DNA of 64,000 nt. Origin: Sympetrum striolatum (taxonomy: Eukaryota; Arthropoda; Insecta; Odonata; Libellulidae). Of the stretch, positions 21,077 to 32,864 are shown in pieces. Made by a program: the position numbers and the translations under genes. Where the stretch lies: positions 38,969,393 through 39,033,392 of the forward strand of contig OX388350.1 in NCBI GenBank assembly GCA_947579665.1, read 5' to 3'. Position 1 is the first letter of the stretch. Each line of letters opens with the position of its first letter. A model generated the notes under the pieces. The model did not search any database. It was given only the letters and a program-made list of their open reading frames with translations, and was not told where the DNA came from.

Positions 21077-22586
21077 TTATACTTCCTGGAGGTTGCCGTG
21101 TAAAAGTACCTGCCACAAAACCCACAGTTTCTTCATTGCCATCTGCAGGCCCATTTGGAGATGCTGGTAGGTTTTTTGGAGGCTCACTTTTCTTCTTTTG
21201 TCCAGTTTAGATTCACCAGACTTGCTATTGCCGAGAGAGGCAATATGCTGCGGCGATCTAAGCACTTCAGTTTCCTGTCTCTTCCTTCCAGGGCCTTTTC
21301 TTTTCACAGAGATCTTCATAGATGAAGGAAAAAATCTTCTCACTTGAGTCGATTCTTGACATGTTTGGGTGTCTTTAGGTTGTTGTGGAGCAGGATCGCA
21401 TTCCACGGGTTCAACAGCTTTTGTGAGTTGGTCGTTAGTCACTGCAAAACGGTTGACCGGGAACACTCCTGTGGCTCTAAAGCCATTGACTGCCGTGGAC
21501 ACCGTTGTGGACATCCAAGCTTGAGAAAATATTTCTCCAAAATTGCCTTTTTGAATAGCTCTTGATGGATTTGAAAAAACCCACTGATTTGCAGCTGCTC
21601 TGTACCTGGATTTCAATGGCTTGAAAAGGGACTTGTCTAATGGCTGGAGTTCTTGCGTTGTGTGGCTTGGCGGACACAGCATGGTGATTTGATTTTCCCT
21701 GTCGAACATCGAGCAACTTAACGTGTGACACATGACCATCGAGAATAAGCAGAACATTTCCTGATACCTTGCGCTTGACAAAATGTTTCAGGCAGTCGAG
21801 GTAGATGTTTTCGTTAATCCATCCACTCTCTGACATGCACACCGCAGTGGACGGTGGCATGTGTCGTTCAAACTCTACCGTCTTACGCTTCTCCTTGAAA
21901 ATGACACCCGGAGGGACAAATGAGCCGAATGCACTGCAGCATGCAATCACAGTTACATTCTCACCTCGTTCTTTGCACGTAACTGCGTGAATGTCCCTTT
22001 TACCTTTACAGGCCAAAATATTTGGTGGTGGTGGATGGTGCAGCCTCGTCCATGTTGTAAATTGATTGAGGTAGGTTCTGCAACTTTAATTCTTCAATGG
22101 TAGTTTGCAGTACGTCATAAAACTTGTTTAATCTCTCCCGCCTCAATCCGTTTGCTCGTGCCATGGACAGGCTTACGCAGCGACAGTTTCTGTCCGTGTC
22201 TCTTGATGAAGCTGAATAGCCATTCCTTACCGGCTTCCTTTTTCGTGACATTGAATTTATGAGCAATCTTTTCTTCTTCTGCAAGCTTGAAGGTAGCCTT
22301 GCGGACGTCTTGTGGTGTCAATGGAAATCCTTTCGACTCCAGGTCTCTCAAGAAGTTCCTTTTCCTGCACCTCCGTAAACACGGTCTGCCCACCAATGGA
22401 TCGTTGAGTGTTATCTTCCTTAACAACTTTCATTTGGCGCTGAAGGGTACCAAATGGAACAGAAAATCGTCTCGATGCTTCTCAAATCCCATCATCTGCT
22501 TCTACTGCTGCAACTGCATTATTCATTTCCTCTATACTCCACATGAACATTCCGCCGTTCACCTTCCTTTTATAATGTTGTGGCAT
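21077..22586 (-). pseudogene. pogo/Tigger-type DDE_1 transposase, broken
   Basis: The ATG near 22586 starts a psq/CENP-B-type helix-turn-helix region (MPQHYKRKV..., EASRRFSVPFGTLQRQMK). A second DNA-binding part follows (KEWLFSFIKRHGQKLSLRKP), then the DDE catalytic core. Core motifs are YNMDE near 22050, LLILDGHVSH near 21735 and LQPLDKS near 21640, which supply the expected acidic residues. The gene is broken by an in-frame stop (TGA at 22484-22482) and several frameshifts, since the frames at 22115-22426, 22006-22284, 21477-22016 and 21077-21781 overlap as one protein. The family resembles Jerky/Tigger-derived DDE_1 proteins. Confidence 0.85.
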
Positions 22587-23265
22587 GATGCTATAAAAGG
22601 TTTATACAATTAAAAATTACTACATGTATATATTACTACAACTTATGGCCGGTTGCAAGAAACTCCGCCTTAACCTCTGATCAGCTAACCAGAGATAAAA
22701 TATTAATCTCTGGTTAAGTTTTACCCGTTGCTTCAAAGTCTGGGCAGTAAATTAACCTCTGGTTAACTAACCTCTGATTAAGCAACTTCCACGAAGTACG
22801 ATTTTCAGTCATGGCGCTGTCGTACAACTTTTGAATTGAAAGGAGGGAACTGACAACGGGGGCTCGAAAAGGAAATGCCAGCGGAAAAACCCATTACGCT
22901 CTCAGGAAGTATTGAAACCTGTAAGAAATCGTGGTTAATTTGTTTACAGTTTTTTTGTATTGTATTGGTGTCTTGGTAAAGGGACTATCGTTGTAAATCT
23001 ACCTGTTCGCTGATAATTTCCAACCTGTGTAGACGTGTGTGCTCTTCAACCCTAACTTCTTTAGGCTAATTTATTAGGCGATTATCATAATTATTAGTAC
23101 TACTCGTATTAACGTTGTGAGTATTAATTACTTGAAAGAACAGCCCCGAGTTCAAACGTACGAGTGAAGAAAAGAAGTTTGAACGAAGATTGTAATGAGA
23201 GATCTAGTAAGTTTTTTTATAGCTTCTTCCTTACTACGCTTGTATAGAATGATAACATATCTACA

Positions 23266-23520
23266 TTACTTCATAGTTATAAATAACGTGCTTTGATGTG
23301 AATTCATTCGTATATACCCTCCGCTGAGCTCCGCTATGACTTTCGTTACCCTTCTTACCATGCGGGATGCAGTACTTTTATGCATTAGCATATCATCGCT
23401 TAGGAGGATAAGGAAACTACCAGTTGCTTTAAATCTTAAAGTTAACAGCAGCTGATTCGTTGCCGAAATTGGTGATGACCGATTGCACATCGGCGCTATC
23501 TTCTTCTTAATTCTCTCATG
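23266..23520 (-). pseudogene. Harbinger (HARBI1-like) transposase fragment
   Basis: The 74-aa frame contains LLLTLRFKATGSF, then SKSTASRMVRR-like and AELSGGYIRM segments. These match in order the conserved 'LRF-ATGSF ... STVSRVVRRV ... YIKFP' block that precedes the catalytic core of PIF/Harbinger nucleases. Upstream and downstream parts are not readable in one frame. It is a decayed remnant, consistent with the TIRs around it. Confidence 0.8.
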
Positions 23521-23934
23521 TAACCAACAACTTTTCGAGAGAGACGGTAACGTTCTATGAATTGTTCTACCGAATGAAATTCAAACGGATTTTTTCTGAA
23601 ATCGAACCGAAAAATTATGAAACAGTGCGTAGTATTTAACATGTAAAGGAAACGAAATTGAGGTTTTGGACACAAAAGGAAAACTCATTTTTTTACCTTT
23701 CTCGAAATATTCTTGGTCGTTTTACAATTTCCAAAACTTCTTCGTCAGATGAATCGCTGGAATAATCCACGAAATCCATCGCTGAGAGCTGTTATACTTA
23801 TGATTCCACGATGCAAAACAAAGAAGAGAGCTAAGGTTTTTATTTGCTGCTGGAAGGTTAATTATTAAGCGTTAATGATGAAACTTCAGGAAGCATTTCG
23901 ACGACGATATGAATGAAAATAAATACTTTGAATC

Positions 23935-23936
<2 letters not shown>

Positions 23937-24008
<72 letters not shown>
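23937..24008. repeat. (AT)n microsatellite
   Basis: About 70 bp of alternating TA with a single ACAT interruption, inside the Harbinger element. Confidence 0.95.
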
Positions 24009-24015
<7 letters not shown>

Positions 24016-25002
24016 TATTTTGAATCATGACTTCTTGAAATCCATATATGAAAAGATAAAACTTTACAGTGAACTTCGAAGGACATCCTTTTCATCTTCA
24101 CTGTTAACCTATCGAAAACATACACCATTTTAGAGTTTAAACCTGATGCTAACTTGTGTATTATGGAGTCAAAAGAGCAGATTATATAATGGGAAGAATA
24201 TTTTTCGTTATTCAGTAGTTATCACAATTTAGTTACGATAAAACACCCAAGTGAGACTGCTTCAGTCTGTGAGTCTATTGCGCACGACGACATCTTGCCA
24301 TTTTAACCTCTGAGTAAGGATTTAACAGCTGCCCAGGGAGAGGTTAACTTAACCGCCCAATAACAGTCGGTTAGTTTACCCAAACTTTCTTGCAACCCAT
24401 TTTCGCTGGTTAGCTACTTTAACCTGAGGTTAATTTTTAACCAGCGTTGCAGAAACCGGCCATTAATGATTGATAATTATTCATATACTATAATACCTAG
24501 TAATCAGTTTATATTAACATAATGTAATTAGTTTCTAGCCCAAAATTATCATCTATGGAATTGACCCTCTTCACCCTCCCATACCTGACCCACTTCACCC
24601 ACTCATGCACATTTCATAAAAAATTAAAAATACAAAATGTGGCAATGCCTGCCAAGCCCCGCCTGCTTGCATTGAAGAGTAGATGGAACGTACCACTGTA
24701 TGCAACAATATGAAGTTTTTTGAATCATTGAATCGATCTATATTAACCCAAGAATCCACTCTCAAGTTAGATGACTGAAAAAACTTACCAGTTAGGAGTT
24801 GTGGTCGAATCTTCGTGATTTTTTTACACATACAGTCTGAGCACGCCGTGGCTACAACGCAGTCATGGAGGACGCCTAGGTAAAGAACAAGTTCTGCCGC
24901 ATAGTGAGAAAACGCAAATACGAAACTAATATAGTTTTTGTTTCGAAAAAGCTTAGCCTGACCCGCTTCACCCGCTGACCCATTTCACCCTCACCTACCC
25001 TA

Positions 25003-27130
25003 TATCTAGCCATGTATCACTTATTCTTTACGTCTTAGATGAAGGAATACTGACCAGAAAAGAATATTATGGGGAAATTTAAAATAATTATATAAGGGGA
25101 CGGCTTTAACCATGCACTGGGTAAAGTGGACAAATTGCATACTTACGAAACTCTTATGATAACGAGTGTAATTTTATTTAAAAAATGTACATTATTTTAG
25201 AAATGATACATTAATATGTAGTCTTTACACTGACTAATTGTAAGATCAGAAAATGATACCTAGTAGAAGATATAGCCAGTAAACTCTTAAGGGAACCACT
25301 GTGCCCGGGTCTCGCCTACGTGATCCTTACTTTCAAATCACTTTTATAATCTTTGGCATTTGATAATATTTTCCAAGTAATACAATATATTATGTAGTAA
25401 GGATTATTTCAATTGATTTAACTCTATCTCGTGTTGGTGTTTGTATATTTGTATGTAACTAGGTATATTGAAAATATGTGTACTGTCTACGGGAGGTTTT
25501 TGGAGGGGTTTCTCTCCCGTCCTTGGGCGACTACCAGATAGATTATGCAATTATTTTGCTGCGACCGCCTCGACTGTTGACACCAGGTAGGTAGACCAAA
25601 TTGCAACGAATTGTGAATACATAAATAAAGCTTGCAGACTATTGCTGTCGAAATGATCGCAGGTGTAGTTGAGAAATTGCACATGTTCATTTTCGCCAAT
25701 CGCCATACTTTTATCTTCAAATGCAATTAAAGCTAAAAAAAATTGGGCAACATATTTTCCAATATGATTGGCAGCATTTGTGTACGGAAGGCTTAAAGTA
25801 AACGGAAAAGTACTGCATGGTGTTCCTACGTAAACTTCTAACATATTTTACTAACAATCAAAACCCGGATTGAATTGAAAATATTGAAGATGTAGGAAAG
25901 AGTGACAAAATTATTTTTCAAGGAGACGTACTTTTACCAGCTTGTCCTCGCTATACTCCTGATTTTCTTTACGGGATTTTCTTTCTGTTTATCGGAGATA
26001 CTCCCCCCCCCCCCTATGGTAATACGCTCCGACATCTCATCAAACATCACTCGCCGAAATCAGGTTCGCATAGATTCCCTAATTCTCGAAAACCGTAAAC
26101 TCAAATAAAACGAACTACTCGATAGCCTTCATCTATGGTGGACTGAGTTCATCTTGTATCGGTAATCTTTGATTTATCTTTTGGAAGAGGGAAGATGTTA
26201 TTGCTACCGTAAGTTGATGAATGATAGATAAATAACTCATTTATGTGTCCATCTTGTACACGGCAATGAAAGCCATTACGTCTTTAGATATGAATTTTGA
26301 GTAATAATGAAGGTAAATAAATCAATATTTGACAATGATAGTCAATAACTAATAATAGCTGAATAATGGTATTCAATTACGTTTCTGCTTATCGAAATTT
26401 GTGAACAATGTTATAGGAATTACACGTTCCATCCTTTCATATTTTAAAAATACATTTTAATTATTATCAAAAGAAAGGAAAAGAGATCCCATAAGGATAA
26501 TATATTTGTAGCAAACTCAAAATAAAATCAACCATCTGGCGAGTAACTTTGTGGTAATCCATAACGTCGAACGAGGAAACAGGAAAATCTTTGTAAAATA
26601 CCACACACACATTGACAAGAAAGCACTTGAACATGACGCCTTCGCGTTGAAACTGGTCTTGTTTTTTTGTCATGTTTTATTCTAGTCGTCGTGAGTGCAT
26701 ATTTTAGTATTTTGTATAGTTAAATAAAACTTGGATTTAATTTCGTTGGATGTTTCCTCTTCGACGTTTTAACTCAAAATACATTCACACGTGGGCTTAA
26801 GTAAAAATTTTATAATGTAATAACATGTCTTCCATATTTTCACTGGAGAAAAGCCATCCTTTCACCTTTCTCAAGAAAACAGGATCAGTACTACTAATAT
26901 TATCATTGTGCTTGTGCTACACTAACTTGGACATTAACGAAAACACCACTTTCCTCCAAACTTCACGACCAGAAAAATTGCGGGAAAAAACCGTAAAAAT
27001 CACATCCTTTTCCAAGGGGACCAAATCCGGGCATATGACGCAAACCAATCCGTTTCCCTCCGAACTCCCTCGATAATCATTTCGGTATACGGGGGCCAAA
27101 CGCATTAATTAATGCGGCGAGCACATCAGA
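25003..27130. other. AT-rich intergenic DNA, no recognised gene
   Basis: Only short frames without domains are present. A C11 homopolymer lies near 26005. Nothing else was identified. Confidence 0.4.
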
Positions 27131-27139
27131 TTTAATTGG

Positions 27140-27245
27140 GGCGTACGCCCGCGCAGAAATGATGACACTGTTCGAGGGATCGCCGTATGGAGGCACGGTT
27201 GGTAAGGGGAGATAGAAGACACGGTGCATTTTCTACCTTGTTGAA
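27140..27245 (+). repeat. Dispersed repeat, copy A
   Basis: GCCCGCGCAGAAATG followed by TGTTCGAGG, ATCGCCGT, GGAGGCAC and GTGCATTTTC blocks matches 31064-31160 in the same orientation at roughly 80% by eye. Function unknown. Confidence 0.6.
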
Positions 27246-27267
27246 GTTGCGCTACACTTAATGTTTT

Positions 27268-28340
27268 GCTAAGTTCTTCTTCTTCCTTCCAGGATTAGGC
27301 TTTATGCCTGTTCTGGCTTCACTTTACCATCTTAATCTTGGTCTTCCAACGTTCTTTTTACCTGATATTCCAATGCTTTCTTGCTTGCACTCGCAATACA
27401 TGCCCTTTCCATCTGTTTTTGTACTCTATTTATCTCTCTGACATCGCCTGAACTCCTAGTTCCTCTCTTATAGATGTACTCCTTATTTTATCTCTCCTTG
27501 TACTCCCCTTAACTGCTCGAACCAATTTCATTTCAGAGGACTCTGTTTTATTCTTTTTGTTTTGTTGTCTAACATTCTGTTCCATACATAATTGTAGGGA
27601 CTGCCATCTTGTTGTCCAGCATTCTGACCCTTACATCATAGTAGGGACTGCCATCACCTTGAAAAACTTAATTAGTGTTTCTTTTCTCGCTTTAACTTAT
27701 AAGGTTCGTTTTATTGTCCCGCTTATACCCCGGAAGATATTAATTTTATTTGTGATGTCTTTATCATCTTCATAAGTTAGATCACATCCTAAGTATTGGA
27801 ATGGAATACCTGTTCGAGCGCTTGGTTTTCAATAACAAATTTTGTTCTAATTGGATAGCTTCCTAATAAGGCCATCGTTTTCGTTTGAGCTGTCGACATT
27901 TTTAGGCTATATATAGTTTACTCAGTTGATGTAATTTGTGAACCGCCATTTGCAGTTTATCTTCACTGTCTTGTATAATAACGTGGTTTTCAGCGTATAA
28001 CAATGTGATTAAATACTAAGAAGGCCCTAATTATATGACTGGCGCAACGCTATCTTCCTTCCATTTCCTTTAAAGGTCATCTATGTATAAGTTAAATAAA
28101 GTTAGTGAAATGCTGCAACCCTGCCTAACACCTTGGTTAATAGTAATTTCTTGGGTCAACTGTTTCTTGTATCAATCACAATTCTTGTGTTTCTATATAG
28201 GCTCTGAATAGCTTTTATCAAATGCTTAGGAAATCCCATTTTTCCATAACTAACCATAATATATCTCTGTTGACACGATCGAATGCTTTTTCAAAATCTG
28301 TGAAAGGTAGATGCTTCTCGAGGTTAAATTCTCTCCGTGG
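27268..28340 (-). pseudogene. Degenerate LINE ORF2 (reverse transcriptase to 3' end)
   Basis: Reading the minus strand, the RT palm is recognisable: DFEKAFDRVNRDILW near 28300-28260, then INQGVRQGCSISLTLFN and LYIDDL near 28140-28075. Where YADD is expected (27992-28003) the sequence reads YAEN, so the active site is lost. Further down are the downstream segments KTKTMALLGSYPIRTK and FQYLGCDLTYEDDKDI in shifted frames. A C-terminal KLVRAVKGSTRRDKIRSTSI block comes last, before a GAAGAAGAAGAA stretch. There are many stops and frameshifts. It is a jockey/RTE-type arthropod LINE; the clade is uncertain. Confidence 0.85.
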
Positions 28341-28465
28341 CCAAGATTAGGGTTCCATAAACTGAATAGCACTTGCCTCATACTCGTGCTAATGATACAA
28401 AGATCAACTGAGGAAAAACCCGAATATTACGTAGGATTGGTATAAGGTATCAGTAGTTTTATTAA

Positions 28466-29436
28466 CCCTTCGGCTACCAAGGGTTACCAAGGAAATGGTT
28501 GCGATGATCTAAAATTTAAAACACAAAAAACCGGTCAAAGTAGTCTCGGTGACCCTGGACGACGTAGCGCGTTGCAATTAATTCGTGAGGGCTACCCATT
28601 CTTAAGTGAGGAGTATAACTGATCATCATGACAGGTTGCCCCAAGCAGAAGAAGGGAATCGAGCACCGAAGCCTCGGACCGGCTGAATATTGCAAGGCCA
28701 ACATCCGCTATTTATACTCTCGGTATCCGGCTTGTGGCTACACCGATGACTAATTTTATGTACCTAAATTATACGATGAATATACAGTATGTTTTAATAA
28801 TTGAATTTAAACTTTGGTTTTCCGCATAAAATGCCTTCAAACCGTTATAAAACCTTTGACGAACAAAGTATTTTACACAATACCTATCCCAAGGTGGGTA
28901 ACCCAAGGGTAATCCCAAAATTATTTTGTGTTCTGATTGCTAAATTTCATTGTTAAAGCAATAAGAATATGAATTTCCCTTAAAAATGAATCTTTATAGA
29001 TAGATAAGTGATATGTTTTCTTGAGAAACGTCTTTATTGGCAATTATAATTAAATTAACAATAACAACTCAAAAATCTTCACCAACGCCTTCCAAATGCT
29101 TATTGAACTTAACAAAATTAAATAAAGTCATATTCTGAATGGTTTCACCAACATTTAGGAATTATTTTACTTAAGGAACTCTTTGAGAAAGAATGGTCTT
29201 ACTTATTAACATATTTCTAGTTTTTTCTATCTTTACCTCTTTTATAGACTGCATATCGTTTCTCACCAAGGTATTTTTTATTAAAATTTCACCAAAAATG
29301 TGTGATCGATGAAATAATATGCAAAGAATAAAATTATCAGATCTTGAAGAACCCAGCCGCATAAAATTATTTCAAAACCTTTTTAACAAAATAACTGAAA
29401 GTTGCCGCTGGGGTAACTTAGTTGGTAGCCGAAGGG
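28466..29436. mobile_element. TTAA-flanked, piggyBac-type non-autonomous element
   Basis: TTAA (28462-28465) plus CCCTTCGGCTACCAA at the left is mirrored by TTGGTAGCCGAAGGG plus TTAA (29437-29440) at the right. TTAA duplication and a CCC start are piggyBac-type hallmarks. The 971-bp body has no transposase frame. Its rightmost ~100 bp fall inside the ~1-kb inverted arm, whose other copy carries the same end at 17874. Confidence 0.75.
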
Positions 29437-30351
29437 TTAAAAATGATCACGGGTGAAAAATTCGAGATAAATTCTCTTACACTTAAAATTCATGTAATAT
29501 TCACAACAAAAATACAAAACACGTGTCCTTCCTAAATGAATATATATTTATATTATGCAACATTATATGAAAATGAAGCATCTATAAGATGTAAAAGTGA
29601 AGAATAAGGTTATATGTATAAATACATAAGGTAAATCCGGGTGAGATGCCCCACCGGGAGAGAAGCCCCAGTCGCAGTATTTTTAAGGAAAACCACAAGA
29701 TTGCTCTACTGACGGTGTGCGTCAGTCAGTTGGAAGGCACCCGTCAATCTGCAAGATTTTCATGATATTTAATTCTTTTAACGCAGTTTTATAACATCAT
29801 TTCAAGTAATCACAGTTTTTCTCCGCCCTGTTATAAGATAGCGTATAATGTTTCTGGTTGGCATCAGTTTAAATGTTTGAATATTTTGAATAAAAGGGCG
29901 AAAACTTGTAGCTATAGGTTCATCCATTATCCACGTGCAGTGACTAGCCTTCTTGGACAAAGTGTAGCCCCACTGGCTGCAAGGGCATCTCTCCCGTACT
30001 GAAAGGAAAGACGCCTCACCTCTGGATGGCCCCAGTGCTATCTTTTGGTGTATGTGCCCTATTAGTATCAATTTAACTTTAAGGTGATACTGATTAAGGC
30101 TTTTTTCTAGAAAACGTTTTTAATCTACATTTAAATTTCAATTCAAATTTAAATCCACGGTCTAATGCATTTTATGCACGATCAAAAGATGATGTAGTGT
30201 TTAGTAAGCACTAGGGTGGTGCGTTTTGCCACTTTCTTTCTGATCGAAATATAATACCCGGAAAAGGTGGCCTACCCACATTGAAATTAAAAATATAATT
30301 TTTATATAATGTGAGAATTTTTGCCTTGAAGTTTCGACAAAAACATCAAAA
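29332..30351 (-). repeat. Right arm of the ~1.0-kb inverted repeat
   Basis: This is the reverse complement of 16963-17978 with limited divergence. The minus-strand 89-codon frame (29802-30071) parallels the 86-codon frame of the left arm, with an in-frame 9-bp difference (SKK present here). No known domain. The 11.35-kb spacer between arms holds the transposon nest. Confidence 0.85.
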
Positions 30352-31063
30352 TTGTCATAATGTTTTTCGGTTGAATCGACCATATTTTTGCGTGAGAAGA
30401 TGTCAATGGCAGAACAACTGATGACCAAGTCTCAATATGCTATTTATATGCCTCTAGACGTAAAAGAGAACCATGGAGTGACGTAACGAGTGCAAGCGTG
30501 AAAGAAAAATTAGAAAAGTGCAGAGAAGAAGGATTATTTTTATACCAGTAGGCACTAACCATATTTAAATATAATACCGAAAACATAAATTGCTTCATCA
30601 AAACCTGAATGACTTCCCTTTTCCCTGAAAAATGATCTTCTGGTTACATACTAGATTATAGATGCAAGCCTTAACGTTATTACATTAACTTGCCGCGTCG
30701 CATTTGTGGAATTATCACACTACTTATATATTAAGTTCTACATTACCAAATGTATCCTACGTAACATATTAAAAGTATGTATTTCTCTTTATGGCTGCGC
30801 ACCGACAACTCGGTCACGACACTATGGTCTTTTACGCCTTTTAAGTAATCCGGCACTCACGATATTCCGACACCACCCTGTGCAAAGAATTCCCGGATCA
30901 GCGAGAGTCTAGTGTACTTTTGTTTTGTAAGTAATTTATTAGCAGATCCGGTGTTTTATTTGTATTCTATTTTTACTTTTCGCTCAGCATCTCATTATTT
31001 CTTCTTTTTATGACTAATAAATATATTATTTAATAGCGTCTTTGTTTCCGCATTTCTGTGCAC
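30352..31063. other. AT-rich intergenic DNA, nothing recognised
   Basis: No coding, RNA or repeat structure was recognised beyond low-complexity AT stretches. Confidence 0.35.
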
Positions 31064-31165
31064 AGCGCCCGCGCAGAAATGTTGACAATGTTCGAGGCAT
31101 CGCCGTGTGGGGGCACAGTTGGGCAGGAGAGAAGATGCGATGCATTTTCCACCTATCCCGGACAA
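31064..31165 (+). repeat. Dispersed repeat, copy B
   Basis: Matches 27140-27245 in direct orientation (CCCGCGCAGAAATG, TGTTCGAGG, ATCGCCGTG, GGGGCAC, GATGCATTTTCCACC). The following 150 bp are GC-richer and carry overlapping short frames without recognisable domains. Confidence 0.6.
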
Positions 31166-31309
31166 CTCATGTCTTCCCTCTTTCCCGGAGCTACACCGGA
31201 GTGCCCGGGGCTATCTCCGGACTCCCTCTCCCTGACCGGAAGGAACAAGGACCCCTTCGGTATTGATGCTAGGCTCATAATTCTTTCAAAGGGCCTCGGA
31301 GATTAATTT

Positions 31310-32090
31310 TCTTTTTTCCGATATTAAAGAGGTCTTCGAAGGGTACGGCGTTCTCGGGGAATCGTTTAGCCGAATCTAGATTGCCGGAATTCTTTATGCT
31401 CTTCCCTGCGCAACTTTAGGACGTTTTAATTTCGGAGAGGAGGTCTGTGAGATTCGAGTACATTAAAATGCGGGAATAAGGTTGGTGAAGGAACGTGGAA
31501 GGCCGCAACTTTTGCTGCGTCTTCTAGGCTATAAACCCTTGGCCTTGGGTAGCCATCGCAGATTTTTTTGTACGGTAAAACATGTCTAAGAAGGAACTTG
31601 TTTAACCATTCAGTGCTCGCCTGGGGTATATATTGTACACCTGGTTAGTTTCCTCGTAGAATTAAGAGGTTGTAGGTTGTTTCCACGGATGACTTTATGC
31701 CAGATGATTACCGAGACATTTGTAATGGAATAAAATGTGAAAATTGCTACAAATACGGCTTTCAAAAGGCAAAATGTGAAGTGATGCCCTATATCTCAAG
31801 AACGCTTCTTATGTTGCGGGTTGTTGTTGTAGTTGTAGTCGTGGATTATTTAGAAAAATAATCTTTAATTGCAATTATTACAATATACTTAAAATACAAA
31901 AAACATAAAGATATGATACCAAAAAATACAAGTTTACAGATACACAAACCAAGTTAAGGATACAAAAGGAACACATAATTCAAAAATAAAATGGCTAGAC
32001 ACTTACATACTTATAAACATCTCCATGAATTCCTCATTATTTTCACAAAATTAATGCATTCCCTTCTAAAAATAAGAATTAAGAATAAAA
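31310..32090. other. AT-rich intergenic DNA, nothing recognised
   Basis: No gene-like structure. The stretch around 31850-31990 is A-rich and could be an old LINE 3' UTR, but I cannot support that. Confidence 0.3.
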
Positions 32091-32099
32091 AAATAGTGC

Positions 32100-32864
32100 C
32101 TTAAGAATATAGTGCCAATCCACTGTAAGAAGGTAATCTATCTTGCTCTGGTAGAATCAATTTTGAGATATGGTTTGACCATTTGGGGGCACACTAGTAA
32201 GGTACATAAAAACAAGCTCTATTCTTTGCAAAACAGAATTATAAGATTAGTTTACGACAACGATACAAATCATGAAAATGTAGATGATCTTTCTCTAAGG
32301 AAAAGATTAAAATTACACAGATTTATGCTAATCTAGAGATACTGCCACTTGATAAACTCTTAAACTACGTCTTACTAAGAGAAAACTATTTCACGGGTCA
32401 GAATAAAAGAATAAAATTAAAGGAACACAGTATGGAGACAAGGAGAATGATAAATTATGATGTTCCTAAGAATTTCAATAATTATGGTGCTCAAAGGTTA
32501 AACAGTGTTGTACCGAATATCTTTCATAAATTGCCAACACATCTGTTGTATTTAACATCTTTAAGAGACGTTAAAAAGTATGAAAAATTTCCTACTACAC
32601 AATGAAACATTATAATTTTAAAATTATTATTTTATAATCCATTTTTGATAAGATGTGTACATAGATATAATGTGTTGTTTTGTATAAAACTTATGATTCT
32701 TAATGACTGAATATTCTTAAAGTTTTTAGAAGTAAGTTATATTTCTGTAATTATTAAGTATTTTCTAATATATCTACATTCTGGTTGTCTGTTTATTTTG
32801 TAATTGACTTTGTAAATACATATATAAAATAAAATAAATAAATAAATAAATAAAATTTATTTCA
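32100..32864 (+). pseudogene. LINE ORF2 3' end plus 3' UTR (CR1/jockey-like)
   Basis: The frame 32112-32336 reads CKKVIYLALVESILRYGLTIWG and KLYSLQNRIIRLVYD, the familiar post-RT segment 'LYYALVESHLRYGLTIWG...LQKRAIR' of CR1/jockey-type LINEs. After a frameshift the C terminus continues (KLLNYVLLRENYF ... VPNIFHKLPTHLLYLTSL) to a stop near 32603. An AT-rich 3' UTR ends in an (AAAT)n tract at about 32830-32860. It is a 5'-truncated copy. Confidence 0.75.

Larger units (their letters stand above)
22646..24462 (-). mobile_element. PIF/Harbinger element nested in the pogo-like element
   Basis: TIRs begin TGGCCGGTT and end AACCGGCCA, with TTA duplicated on both sides (22643-22645 and 24463-24465), the TWA duplication typical of PIF/Harbinger. 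Subterminal TAACC-rich blocks occur at both ends. A Harbinger transposase fragment lies on the minus strand at 23266-23490, and an (AT)n tract at 23937-24008. The whole unit interrupts the pogo-like element, so it inserted later. Confidence 0.85.
20695..25000 (-). mobile_element. pogo/Tigger-like DNA transposon, decayed, with a nested Harbinger
   Basis: The ends are GGGTAGGTGAGGGTGAA... and its complement, both flanked by TA (20693-20694 and 25001-25002), as expected for Tc1/mariner/pogo elements. Subterminal copies of the motif GGGTGAAGTGGGTCA recur in both orientations (about 20879-20919 and 24556-24600, plus next to both TIRs), possible transposase-binding repeats. The minus strand carries a degenerate transposase (21077-22586). 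A PIF/Harbinger element is inserted at 22646-24462, upstream of that gene. Confidence 0.85.
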
